The notes beneath the pieces were generated by a model, which ran no database searches, was not told the DNA's origin, and saw nothing but the letters and a program-made list of their open reading frames with translations. From Candidatus Sumerlaea chitinivorans (GTDB lineage: Bacteria > Sumerlaeota > Sumerlaeia > Sumerlaeales > Sumerlaeaceae): DNA of 64,000 bases. The first letter of the stretch is position 1. Each line of letters begins with the position of its first letter. The position numbers and the translations under genes were made by a program. Location of the stretch: assembly GCA_003290465.1 (NCBI GenBank), contig CP030759.1, positions 1,094,672 through 1,158,671 on the forward strand, read 5' to 3'. Below are positions 1 through 10,100 of this stretch, in pieces.

Positions 1-221
1 GGACTATGAGCCTACGAATGTGCCAGAGCAACGGTCCACGCCTGCAGGGTCATGAACTTAACAAACTTAGGAATTCGATGAGATCTGAGACACAATACGC
101 CGAAAACCGGATTCAGCACTCTAACTAAAAGGTAAAGATGCGGTCGAGCACAATCACGCCTCATGTCGCTCAAGTGAATAACGGGCCTCCCTTTTTAGTA
201 TTGAGCAGTGCCCAGTAAGGT

Positions 222-297
222 GGGGGTATAGCTCAGTTGGGAGAGCGATACGTTCGCAACGTATAGGTCAGGGGTTCGAATCCCCTTACCTCCACCA
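222..297 (+). tRNA. tRNA-Ala (anticodon CGC)
   Basis: A complete cloverleaf can be folded. The acceptor stem 222-228 pairs with 287-293, the anticodon stem ATACG/CGTAT encloses the loop TTCGCAA with anticodon CGC, and the T arm contains TTCGAAT. Position 3 is G and position 70 is T, which gives the G3:U70 pair that is the identity element for alanyl-tRNA synthetase. The discriminator is A and the CCA end is encoded at 295-297. It decodes GCG. Confidence 0.96.
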
Positions 298-388
298 CTC
301 TTTTTTTTCCGCAATAGACAGGCGAGGACAGGTCCCTGTCGTTTTCAATTGCGGAGATTCTAACCTTCATGGCAGCGAGCCACTTGTT

Positions 389-1627
389 GTGAGTAACCGG
401 ATTGCAATTACTGGATACGCAGTCGCATCGCCGATCGGTTGCACTCCTTCGAGCATAGTTCGCTCTTTGCGCGAGGGGAAGACGGGATTGCAACTGACCG
501 ACCTTGGTCTTGGGCAGCCCATCTGGTACGGGCGAATCCATGATGAGTTTCGTGAATTCGCTGCGGAGGCGTTAGCGCAATTGGATGGCGCTCAGGCGAG
601 ACTGGCTGAGATCGAGCCCGGACTGGGTTACGGTTTTGCAGTCAGTTGGGAAGCATGGCGCCACGCCCAACTCGATTCGTGTCCTCCAGCGAATGTTAGC
701 CGTGTTGCTTCTACTCTGAGCAGCAGCAAAGGTTTCCTGCGAACCTACCTTTACGCTCACTCGCAAATGCTCAGCAGCTCCCCTTCACCGCTGGTAGACA
801 GCGGGGAATGGCTCAAGGCATTCTCAGCCGAAACCGCCGGGCGATGGATGGCCCAAAAGAAAGGTTTCAGCGGACCGGTGATGGCCACTCCCTTGGCTTG
901 CGCCACTGGGGTAATTTCGCTCATCATGGCTGCAAACTTAATCCGGGAGGGCGTGGCTGACGTTGTTTTGGCCGGTAGTGCCGAGTATACGGCAAATGTG
1001 ATGAATTTGGCCGGTTTCTTGAACATGGGAGCTCTATCGCCAGAACGGACCCGCCCATTTCATCGGAACCGAAGCGGTTTCAATGCCGGTGAAGGTGCGG
1101 CAGCCTTCATTGTGGAATCTGAGGGTCATGCTCAGGCTCGCGGAGTTCAACCGCTTGCCTACCTTGTCGGCTGGGATTACCGTTCCGAGGCCTATCACAT
1201 CACGGCCGTTGAACCTTCGGGGGAAACGGCAGAATTCGCCCTCCGGCAGACCCTCAGACGTGCAGGTTGGCAACCACGCGACGTTGAATATATCAATGCT
1301 CACGGAACGGGTACTCCTCTCAACGACCAAGCAGAGGCACAAGTCATCGAGCGAGTGTTCGGAGACAGTTGTCCGTATGTCTCGAGCTTGAAGGCCCACA
1401 TCGGTCATTTACTTGGGGCCAGTGGAAGTGTCGAGTTAGCGCTTACACTTGCTGCGATGGGCGATCATTTTGTTCCTCCCACCCTTGGGTTGGATGAGCC
1501 AGATCCGGAATTTCAGCTTCGTTTTCCCCGGCCAGCAGGAGAGGACGTACGTATTCAGCGATTTATGAAGTTTTCTCTCGGTTTCGGCGGACATGTTGCG
1601 ATGGTGGCTTTAGAGTTGGCTTCCTAA
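389..1627 (+). CDS. Beta-ketoacyl-ACP synthase (FabF/KS-like), stand-alone
   Basis: This 412-residue protein is a thiolase-fold condensing enzyme. It would extend an acyl chain on acyl carrier protein using malonyl-ACP in the cytosol. The catalytic triad is intact: Cys171 in the motif LACATG, His305 in NAHGTGT and His337 in KAHIGH. The length matches FabF (about 410). GTG at 389 is the only sensible start, because an upstream ATG at 369 runs into a stop. No acyl carrier protein, ketoreductase or malonyl transferase is adjacent. The gene lies just after tRNA-Ala and faces a convergent membrane-protein gene. It could be the housekeeping FabF or a ketosynthase for a special lipid or polyketide; the divergent C-terminal GFGGHVA (FabF usually has GFGGTNA) slightly favours a specialised role. 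Confidence 0.85.
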   Translation: MSNRIAITGYAVASPIGCTPSSIVRSLREGKTGLQLTDLGLGQPIWYGRIHDEFREFAAEALAQLDGAQARLAEIEPGLGYGFAVSWEAWRHAQLDSCPPANVSRVASTLSSSKGFLRTYLYAHSQMLSSSPSPLVDSGEWLKAFSAETAGRWMAQKKGFSGPVMATPLACATGVISLIMAANLIREGVADVVLAGSAEYTANVMNLAGFLNMGALSPERTRPFHRNRSGFNAGEGAAAFIVESEGHAQARGVQPLAYLVGWDYRSEAYHITAVEPSGETAEFALRQTLRRAGWQPRDVEYINAHGTGTPLNDQAEAQVIERVFGDSCPYVSSLKAHIGHLLGASGSVELALTLAAMGDHFVPPTLGLDEPDPEFQLRFPRPAGEDVRIQRFMKFSLGFGGHVAMVALELAS

Positions 1628-1734
1628 TCCGAAGCAGGACAAGACGTTGCGCTTGTTTCGAAAGCTCTCTTCCGATTCGGGGGCGATCTTCGCTGCAAAC
1701 CTTTCGTTCTGGGAAAACGGATTCACATTGTCCG

Positions 1735-3183
1735 CTACCGTAAGGGAAGACGAATAGGCTCCCGCACGGTAGACGACGTGGTATCCCGCGGGGATTCTTT
1801 GAACAGGCAGAGCCGATGTGCCTTGAGTTGAGGGCCAAACTCATCGCGGAGCTGGACTGGCTCGGCGTAGATCTTGCGGAGCTTCCCCAAATCTTTGAGC
1901 TCTTGAAGCTCCATCGCTCCATCCCTCATTTGTTGGCTCATGCCGACAAGGCCTCGCTCCCCGTACAAGGACATTCCTAATATATCGACCACGAATATTG
2001 CCAGAACGATGGCGCTGGCCCGCGAGGTGCCCCGTCGCAGTTCACTACTAAGCACCCCAATAACACCCATTGCGAAAAGGCCGATCCAACCCACCAAAGA
2101 GTACGTAATGTAGCGCGGGGTCATCGCTTGGGTCCAGTCATGCACATTGGAGCGCCCGACCGCGGTCAGAAAGGCAGCACCAACAGAGAAAGCCCACCAT
2201 CCAAGGAAGGGGGCGTAAGCTTGGGCAACATTCCTTTTGCGGCCAATGTGAAGAATAATCGCTGTCCCCAACACAAGATAAGCCAAACCGAGAACTGCGG
2301 CGGGATAGACCCAGTGGGTTGGAACAAGTGCCGCGCCAAGGTAGGTACAGATGTAACCAAGGAAGTGCCCGAGCGAAAAAACCGCCGCGACCGGATCATT
2401 CCATCGGAGAAACTCGTAGCCGATGAGATACCCGCTAAAGCAAGCGCTTGCGCAAAGGATCCAGAGTAGGAGCAAGCGACGCTTCTGCTCAGACGGCATG
2501 GGCAGGCACAGCATGGTGATTGCTGATGCAAACCACACCGCGGCTCCCGTAGCGAACGAAAACGTTGCGATTGCCGCCGCCGTCGCTCCGGCAACCAAGA
2601 GCAGAGGCGATAGATAAGTGCGGGCGATGCAACCGGTGGAGATCACTGAGCACAAAACCACCAGAAAATAGGGCAACTGCCAAGACCAGATCCAGTTTTC
2701 GTACGCTGCAAGAGTGAAAATGGATGCGGAAGCGATGGGTAGAAACCAAGGCCAGAGCTTCTGGCCCAGTTCGCGCTGCCTGCTCCAGAACTCGCACGAC
2801 ATCAGGATTGTGGTTAGTCCGGCGATCACAAAATTCGCGACCAACTCCCAACGCAAATTCCACCCCGAATAGCGGGCAAGCCAGACCATGATTAATTTCG
2901 GAAAAAACAACCGATGCTCGGCATTTTGATGCCAGAGATAGCCCCAAGGAAGGCTCCCTGCTTCGCGATCGCGAAGGATCACCGGCAACAGCCACCATTG
3001 GTCGAGATACGGAACATTGACATGGTAGCGAGCCACCAAGAGTGCCGTACGAACCAGCAGCATGGCAGCAAGGAAAAAGGCTACTGTCCAAGGAATGCAC
3101 ATCTGACGAAACGCCCGTAGCGTCGTCCCATGGTTGAGAGGCACTACGAGATCGGTTGGTTCTTTCGGATGTGGTCCAGACAT
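1735..3183 (-). CDS. Polytopic membrane protein of unknown function
   Basis: I do not recognise a specific family. The protein (about 482 residues from the chosen start) has roughly ten hydrophobic segments. The first follows a short cytosolic N-terminus (MCIPWTVAFFLAAMLLV). It is followed by a large loop with the text PYLDQWWLLP and HRLFFPKL, a pattern reminiscent of GT-C glycosyltransferases or oligosaccharide-lipid flippases, which often carry acidic and aromatic residues in the first external loop. The start is uncertain: the frame stays open to 3387, but that would overlap nadA on the other strand, so I prefer ATG 3183, with 3192 and 3285 as alternatives. The stop codon lies inside a 7-bp inverted repeat (1735-1741 with 1766-1772). 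The gene is divergent from nadA and convergent with the ketosynthase. Confidence 0.7.
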   Translation of the reverse strand: MSGPHPKEPTDLVVPLNHGTTLRAFRQMCIPWTVAFFLAAMLLVRTALLVARYHVNVPYLDQWWLLPVILRDREAGSLPWGYLWHQNAEHRLFFPKLIMVWLARYSGWNLRWELVANFVIAGLTTILMSCEFWSRQRELGQKLWPWFLPIASASIFTLAAYENWIWSWQLPYFLVVLCSVISTGCIARTYLSPLLLVAGATAAAIATFSFATGAAVWFASAITMLCLPMPSEQKRRLLLLWILCASACFSGYLIGYEFLRWNDPVAAVFSLGHFLGYICTYLGAALVPTHWVYPAAVLGLAYLVLGTAIILHIGRKRNVAQAYAPFLGWWAFSVGAAFLTAVGRSNVHDWTQAMTPRYITYSLVGWIGLFAMGVIGVLSSELRRGTSRASAIVLAIFVVDILGMSLYGERGLVGMSQQMRDGAMELQELKDLGKLRKIYAEPVQLRDEFGPQLKAHRLCLFKESPRDTTSSTVREPIRLPLR

Positions 3184-3326
3184 TTCCTTCATTTGTCGAA
3201 TCGGCTTGATAGCGTGAGGACATCCCCACCAAGGAAGCGACGGCTGACTACCCCTCGCTCCGAATAAAAGAAACTTCTTTTCCATACGTGACGGCAGAAC
3301 GACTTTCATCAAAGGAAAGCGCGCAA

Positions 3327-4280
3327 ATGTCCGCCGTCGCTTCACCACCTCAACAAGAACTGATTGAGAAGATCCGTGAGTTGGCAAAGAAAAAGAATGC
3401 GGTGATTCTTGCCCACAATTATCAAATACCTGAAATTCAGGACCTCGCGGATCACGTCGGGGATTCCCTCGGGCTTTCGATCGAGGCCGCCAAAACTTCA
3501 GCCGACATCATTGTGTTCTGCGGTGTCCATTTTATGGCTGAAACCGCCAAGATCCTGTCGCCACAAAAGAAAGTCTTGCTCCCTAATCTGTCTGCGGGGT
3601 GCTCGCTTGCCGACTCAATCACGCCTGAAAGTCTGGATGAATGGATCCGTAAGTATCCCGAGCATACGGTGGTGACCTATGTGAATTCCACTGCGGACGT
3701 CAAAGCGATGAGCTACATTTGCTGCACGTCGGCGAACGCGGTCTCGGTGGTTCGAAGCCTGCCCACGAACAAGATCCTTTTCACGCCTGACCGTAACTTG
3801 GGGCGTTGGGTCGCTCAGCAGGTTCCCGAGAAAGAAGTGGTGATTTATGATGGGTGCTGCCCGGTCCACGATGTGCTGCGGGGGGCAAATGTTCGAAAAG
3901 TCCGCGAACTCGTTCCAGGCGCCGTATTAATCGCCCATCCTGAATGCCGTGAAGACATTGTCGCCATGGCAGACATCGTTTGCTCGACCTCGGGCATGAT
4001 AAATGCAGTCGCGAAATTTCCGAATGCGAAAACGTTCATCATCGCGACAGAGAATGGAATTCTCCATCAGCTTCGCAAACGCTACCCAGACAAAGAATTC
4101 ATCCTCGCGGACGGTTGCATTGGGTGTCGCTTGAATTGCCCATATATGAAGGCAATCACGCTCGAAGACGTGCTCCGGTCGTTGGAGGAAGAGGTCTTTG
4201 AGGTCACCGTTGAGCCTGAAATCAGCGAACGGGCGCGAGCAGCGATCGAAAGAATGCTGGCAGTGCCCAGAGACAACTGA
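3327..4280 (+). CDS. nadA: Quinolinate synthase NadA
   Basis: NadA condenses iminoaspartate with dihydroxyacetone phosphate to quinolinate, the pyridine-ring step of de novo NAD synthesis, using a [4Fe-4S] cluster. Family motifs are visible: HNYQIPEIQDLADHVGDS near the N-terminus, GVHFMAETAK, the cluster cysteine in LSAGCSLADS, YVNSTADVKA, CCTSANA, HPEC, STSGM, and the C-terminal CIGCRLNCPYMK. ATG 3327 (317 residues) is preceded by AAAGGAAAG at good spacing, so I prefer it to the upstream GTG at 3288. No nadB or nadC is beside it. The divergent space of about 140 bp before the membrane-protein gene probably holds both promoters. Confidence 0.95.
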   Translation: MSAVASPPQQELIEKIRELAKKKNAVILAHNYQIPEIQDLADHVGDSLGLSIEAAKTSADIIVFCGVHFMAETAKILSPQKKVLLPNLSAGCSLADSITPESLDEWIRKYPEHTVVTYVNSTADVKAMSYICCTSANAVSVVRSLPTNKILFTPDRNLGRWVAQQVPEKEVVIYDGCCPVHDVLRGANVRKVRELVPGAVLIAHPECREDIVAMADIVCSTSGMINAVAKFPNAKTFIIATENGILHQLRKRYPDKEFILADGCIGCRLNCPYMKAITLEDVLRSLEEEVFEVTVEPEISERARAAIERMLAVPRDN

Positions 4281-4335
4281 CTTACTCAGCTGCTGCTTGG
4301 CTACTCCACACTCAATTCGCGTGGCGCGAGAAATA

Positions 4336-5601
4336 CTATGCGTCGAGCTCCTCAGGCGAAGAGCGTACCGCTGCATCCTTCTCTCGCGCCTCTGAGGTGC
4401 TGGCTGCGACACTATTATTCGCAGTCTCAAAGGTTTGAGTGGCCTCCGGACCACGCCCGCTTGCAGACGCCGAGAGCATTTCGCTTTCGACAGGCGCGGT
4501 AGGCTCTACCGCCGGAACCGACGTCACCGCTTGATCATCCGACAAACCGGCCGGCCCTGCCGGCAATATTCGTTGGGAGTCCTCGTGTTTGGTCTTCAGT
4601 TCTTGGAGTGCCAACCGAATCATGGCAAGAAAGACGCCCCGATTACGAAAGAACCGCCGTTCACTCACAAAACGTTTGAGTTTCTCGCTTCCCTCCCGAC
4701 GCCCCTCAATCACCAGCACGCCTTTGTGAACGCCCACCGAGCGAATCCAGGGAAGCGGAATCTTTTTTCGGCTAAGCAACCGACGGTAAATATAAAGTGA
4801 GTGAAGGTCCAAAGCGTAATAGCGCACAAAGAGTCTCCGGAGTGCAGCAAGCGCAAGAACTGCCGCCACGACTAATGTCGCGTGACGCCACCACAGGGGG
4901 GATTCCTGCCACCACGTGGGGAATCCCCACGCAACCCATAAAGCAGCAGCAACCCCCGCATAGACTACCATCACAGTATCATGAAAGAAAGATGGCGTAC
5001 CAAAGAAAACAAGGCCACCACGACGCATGAGCTCAAGACGCAAACGGGTCGCGATCGCAGGCACAGCGATCTGCACTGCGAGACGCTCGGCGAAGCGATA
5101 GCCCTCAAACTCACGGGAGCGGATACTGAGGCGCGGTCGCCACGGCGGGAAAAGTCGGGGCCGACCGTACAGGACAAGCTCACGATGAGTTCCCCCACTC
5201 CCCTCAAGCCAGTAACGAACGTCTCGAATTAATACCTCATCGACCTCCACCCAGCGCATGATCTGTCGAGAACGAAATGGCAGCACTCGCACGACCGCTT
5301 CCGGTGTGATCAGCAGCTTCTCGCACGCGAAGTAGAGCGCAACGACCAGTGGAAGGGACAAAACCGCGGCAGTCCACACAGCCATCTGGACTGACACACC
5401 CTGACGCCAGAGCTCCACAGCAGCGGTTTGGAGCACTGCAATACCCGAGCGTTCAACATGAGTTGACAGTAACCATCCGTAAGAAGCGACCACTCCCCAA
5501 ATCACCACGAGCAAGAAGAGCGGCAGACCTTTTTGCCACAGCGGTCGGTGGAATTCAAAGTAGTCTGCTTTTGTGAGCTTCCGGGGGCGTCTGGATCGCA
5601 T
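4336..5601 (-). CDS. Membrane protein with two PH-like domains
   Basis: This 421-residue protein appears to be built as a duplication. Two transmembrane helices (about residues 25-48 and 72-92) are followed by a beta-rich soluble block (about 93-185). Two more helices (about 207-228 and 240-260) are followed by a second block (about 262-335). Both blocks start with a pattern of the form (F/Y)A-LxL--Y(V/R)--R--, resembling bacterial PH-like (bPH2/DUF304) domains that follow a helix pair. The last ~85 residues are low-complexity Ala/Ser/Glu/Pro and probably disordered. Function is unknown; a membrane-associated scaffold or sensor is possible. It is convergent with nadA. No clear ribosome-binding site precedes the ATG. 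Confidence 0.7.
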   Translation of the reverse strand: MRSRRPRKLTKADYFEFHRPLWQKGLPLFLLVVIWGVVASYGWLLSTHVERSGIAVLQTAAVELWRQGVSVQMAVWTAAVLSLPLVVALYFACEKLLITPEAVVRVLPFRSRQIMRWVEVDEVLIRDVRYWLEGSGGTHRELVLYGRPRLFPPWRPRLSIRSREFEGYRFAERLAVQIAVPAIATRLRLELMRRGGLVFFGTPSFFHDTVMVVYAGVAAALWVAWGFPTWWQESPLWWRHATLVVAAVLALAALRRLFVRYYALDLHSLYIYRRLLSRKKIPLPWIRSVGVHKGVLVIEGRREGSEKLKRFVSERRFFRNRGVFLAMIRLALQELKTKHEDSQRILPAGPAGLSDDQAVTSVPAVEPTAPVESEMLSASASGRGPEATQTFETANNSVAASTSEAREKDAAVRSSPEELDA

Positions 5602-5807
5602 AGTTTAGGGTCATCAGAAAAAAGCAGTTTGCGGTCAAAGTCAATGCCCCACCATTCGCCAACCACAGAATTCATCGCGAGAAGTTCTGGACCACGCGGC
5701 TGATTTTCACTCGTTGTCGGGCTCTACGAAAGCAGAAGCCTGCGGGAAAGTTGTTTTGCGCCTGGCGGCAATAATTCCTTCGAAGACGTCGTATTAGGTT
5801 AGCGGCT

Positions 5808-6887
5808 ATGGAATTTCTGGACATTACCGAAAAGCTTCAGGACGTAGAGCATCGGTTTAATGAAATCGAGCGCTCATTGAGCGACCCTACCATTCTCGCT
5901 GATCCCGAGAAGCTTCGCCAGCAATCCAAGCTTCACAACGAGCTTGGGAAGATCGTGGCAAAGTACCGGGAATGCCGCGAGATCGAAGCTCGATTAGCGG
6001 ACGCACGCTCGATGGTCAACGACCCTGATCCGGATTTGGCGGCTTTAGCCCGTGCCGAACTGGAGGAGCTCGAGCCACGTCGAGATGCTCTCTTACGGGA
6101 ACTGCAGGTGATGTTGCTTCCCAAAGACCCTTTGGATGAAAAAAACATCATTGTGGAAATTCGGGCAGGTACGGGTGGCGAGGAGGCTGCACTGTTTGCT
6201 GCGGACCTCTTCCGCATGTACACAAAATACGCGGAGTCCCGAGGATGGAAGGTAGAGCTGCTTAGCTCAAACGTCACGGGCCTGAACGGCTTCAAAGAAG
6301 TCATCTTCTCGATCGAAGGAGAGCAGGTTTACAGCCGTATGAAATTTGAAGCGGGGACGCACCGCGTTCAGCGAGTCCCCGAGACAGAGGCCCAAGGGCG
6401 CATCCATACGAGCGCCGCAACCGTTGCCGTGCTGCCTGAGGCGGAGGAGGTGGACATCGAGATCCGGCCTGAGGACCTAAGGATCGACGTCTTCCGAAGT
6501 GGTGGCCCCGGTGGCCAAAGTGTCAACACCACTGACAGTGCGGTTCGCGTCACCCATTTGCCAACAGGTCTTGTCGTGTCGTGCCAAGACGAGAAATCGC
6601 AACACAAGAACAAGGCCAAGGCGTTGAAGGTTTTACGTGCGCGGCTCTTAGAAATGGAACGCGAGCGGCAGCACCAAGAGCTGGCCGAAACTCGGCGCAA
6701 GATGGTGGGTTCTGGAGACCGCAGCGAAAGAATCCGGACCTACAATTTTCCGCAGAATCGAGTTACAGACCACCGCATCAACCTTACCCTCTATTCTTTG
6801 GATCGAGTGATGGAGGGTGAGCTCGACCCTCTCATTGACGCCCTCATTCTGGAAGAGCAAGCGGAGAAGCTAAAGAGCCTCGCTTGA
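5808..6887 (+). CDS. prfA: Peptide chain release factor 1
   Basis: RF1 recognises UAA and UAG in the ribosomal A site and triggers peptidyl-tRNA hydrolysis. The GGQ motif is at residues 235-237 within [17 protein letters not shown]. The stop-codon recognition loop carries P-E-T ([16 protein letters not shown]), the PxT signature of RF1 rather than the SPF of RF2. The 359-residue length is standard. The N-terminal coiled helical region (residues 1-100) is also typical. The usual partner prmC, which methylates the GGQ glutamine, is not next to it here. The gene appears monocistronic. Confidence 0.97.
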   Translation: MEFLDITEKLQDVEHRFNEIERSLSDPTILADPEKLRQQSKLHNELGKIVAKYRECREIEARLADARSMVNDPDPDLAALARAELEELEPRRDALLRELQVMLLPKDPLDEKNIIVEIRAGTGGEEAALFAADLFRMYTKYAESRGWKVELLSSNVTGLNGFKEVIFSIEGEQVYSRMKFEAGTHRVQRVPETEAQGRIHTSAATVAVLPEAEEVDIEIRPEDLRIDVFRSGGPGGQSVNTTDSAVRVTHLPTGLVVSCQDEKSQHKNKAKALKVLRARLLEMERERQHQELAETRRKMVGSGDRSERIRTYNFPQNRVTDHRINLTLYSLDRVMEGELDPLIDALILEEQAEKLKSLA

Positions 6888-7145
6888 GCCAACTGCTCTC
6901 TTGCAGGGCGGTTTGGAAAATCCGGTCAAACGTTTGTCGCTGACTAAAAATAAGACACACCTCTGTAGGACAAATCGCTTCATGTTTCTTTTTAAGTTAG
7001 TAACGCTAAATCTTTATTTTACAGAGTTCTACGATTGTCCGATCGGTTTCTATTTCCAATTGGCCTTTGAATTGCTACTTCGCAGATTCCGGGAAGGGCG
7101 TTTTCCCCTTGTCCAAGGCGTGCCATACAGTGAGAATTTGGGATC

Positions 7146-10100
7146 GTGCAAAACAAAAGCACGAAAATCGTGGGAGTGATTGTTGCTGGCCTTGCCCTCC
7201 TTGGTGCATTTTTTTGGTTTTCCAGTGAGGACCCCGGCGGCGCTGGCGAGACGTTCATCCGTCGTCTAAAAAGTACTTTCTCTCGGAAGGGCACTGAGAG
7301 TTCGTTCCGTTCCAAAGACGAGCAAGGCCCCGTCAAATCCGCACAACGTGCCGATGAAGCTTTCACGAGCGGACCTCGTGCAAGCGATCGCAGACCTACC
7401 CCGACTTTTCAGTCAGTCCGAGTCGTGGGAATCCTGCGAAACGAGTTGCGCCAACCGGTTGCCGGAGCAAAAGTGCGCTTGCGGCTACCCGGCACCGTCG
7501 AAGTGACCTCACAGGTGAGTTCGGGTGACGATGGCCATTTCGAGCTTCAGGACGTTCAACCCGATACATACGACATACTCATCCAGCATCCAGAATACGC
7601 GTCGTTGATCCGCCCTGCCTACACGATTACCGGCATGCAGTCCGTCGTCCGGATGGATTTCGTCCTGCCAATGGCTGCCCGTATTCAGGGCAAAGTGCTG
7701 GACGAAGAGGGGGTACCGATTGCTGGAGCCGCAGTCGCAGCAAGGCGACAACGCCTTGAGCAACTGCCCAGTGGTGGGAACGTTTTCCTCGACGATTCAA
7801 CCTACCAAACTGCGGAGACGAACACAAGCGGGTCCTTCGTTTTACGAGGGATTGGACTCGGCCGCAACGTACTTGAAGTGCGACGCCGAGGTTATGAGTT
7901 CGCGACTCAGCCTCTGGACGTAACGTCAACGGCCGGGCTGACCAATCTCACCGTCACACTCAAGCGCACTGGGACAATTCGCGGAGTCGTTCTTAGCGAA
8001 CTGGACTCACCGGTGTGCTCTGCAACCGTACGCCTCCTCAGCTATAAACCATTAGGCGAGGCCTCGCAGGCTTTGCCACAGGATAAGTGGAGCACCACAA
8101 CTACCGCGAGAGGTGAGTTCGCTTTTCATCGTCTCTACACGGAAGGTTTTTACGACCTGCTCGTTGAGCATCCCGACTATGCCCCGGCGGTCTATCCTTT
8201 GGTTGCCGTGGGAACAGAACGTCAGCTTTGTCGGCTGGAACGAGGAGGATCCATTTCCGGGCGTGCGGAATTCATCGACCGTCCCACAACCCCGGCAAGT
8301 GTGCTGATCGTAGCTCAAACAGTTACGAAGGGCACGACAGTAACGCGAGCAACGAAATCCGACGGTTCGGGAGTATTTGTGTTCGATCGTCTTCCCTACG
8401 GAAAATACGAATTGACCGTTGATTCGGAGCATTACGCTTGCGAACCACTGAAAGATATTCCCTGCAACCGCGACGCTCCCACGCGCGATGTCGTCGTCGA
8501 GGTATTCGAACGGTGTCGCGTTAGAGGTCGCGTTCTCAATGCAGAGTCTGACTCTCCCATTGCGGATGCTAAGGTGTCGCTTGAATCCGTCTATGGATTT
8601 TCCCGCGAGCGAAAGCGGCGAAGGACGGTAATGACCAATGCGCGAGGGGAATTTGAATTTCAAACGGTTCCGGCCGGTCTTCATCTTGCCGAGGCGGAAG
8701 CTCGCGGATTCGTACGCATGGCTGGTGGACAGTCGGTCCAGAGATTCAGTTTGTTGCCAGCCGAACGCAAAGAAGATCTTGTGCTCCGACTCGGGCATGG
8801 GGGGACGGTTGAGGGCTTCGTCCTCGATTTTATGGGGCGTCCAGTCGAGGGAGCAGACGTCCAACTTTACCACGCGGCAACAACCGGTATCCGCATCAAC
8901 GTCTCAAATCTAAAAACAAAAACGGACGCATCCGGCTACTTCAAGATTTGGGGAATCGAAGTCGGGGAACAATTGCAGCTCTACGCCAGCGCGCAAAAAG
9001 CGGGGCTCGCAAAAGCCCACAGCGATCTGATTCAACTGAGCCCAGAAAAACCGTTCGCAACCACCCAGGTTGTTTTGCCTTTGGGCGGTTCAGTAACCGG
9101 TAAGGTTTTGGATCCGAAGAACTTACCAATTGCTGGCGCGGAAGTGCGATTCCGCAGCAAGGAGTTCCCCAAAGACCCCTCTGGATCCGAAATTAAAGTC
9201 TACACTGCTGCCGACGGCAGTTACCTTGTGGAGCATTGTACGCCGGGGCGTGCTGAGATCGAAGCGTCGAAGTCCGGCTACGTTTCGGAGGGGCGCGGGC
9301 TCACGATTACAGATGGGAAAAGGCTTGAGAACATTAACATTCGTCTCACACCGGGACTACGGATCTCAGGTCGAGTGATAACCCTTGAAGGCAAACCGAT
9401 TGCAGGGGCGCGAGTGCGGGCCGAGCCACACAAATACGTCCGGGGACGAGACGAAACCCTCACGAACAAGAACGGGGATTTCACACTCACGAATTTGGGC
9501 AGTGGTCTCTTTGACGTTCGGACGAACTTCACGCTCAAAACGCCTGATGGCGAGCAAGGTTATGAATTCTTTGTACGCGACGTGAAAGCCGGCACGCAGG
9601 GCCTTGAGATAGAATGCGACGTCAACAACAGCGCTGTCGGCAGCGTGGAAGACGAGGACAAAAAGCCCGTAAATAATTTTCGCCTGACCCTGCGTTCGCG
9701 AACCGACATGCGGCCGGCGCAGGACTTTGTTTTTAATTTTGATCGAAGCCTAACGGATGCGCGCGGCTTCTTTCGCATCCTTAACATCCCACGTGGTCTC
9801 TACACGCTTACTGTGATTGCGGACGGCTATGAAGTCTACTCCAAGGAAGATCTGGTCATCGGCCCTTCGCGTAGAACGATTATTCCTAAAATTCGGCTTC
9901 GGGCTGCAGGTGGTGTGGTTGGGCAAGTGTACTCGGCAGCGTCCAATCGTCCTGTCAACGATGCTTCCGTTGCTCTTGTGAATCCCGCATTGCCGGAGGA
10001 GGATGCAAAGCGCAACGCCATCCGGGCCCACACGGATTACTCCGGATTCTTCCGCATCAATACGGCAGCAGCTGGCTCATACGTATTGGAGATCAGCCAT

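Noticed and set aside
1-221. Gene fragment at the left edge
   Set aside because: No frame carries recognisable protein text in these bases.
6888-7145. Small open frame of 92 residues after prfA
   Set aside because: It overlaps the start of the large repeat protein, has no recognisable domain, and the region is AT-rich as a promoter would be.
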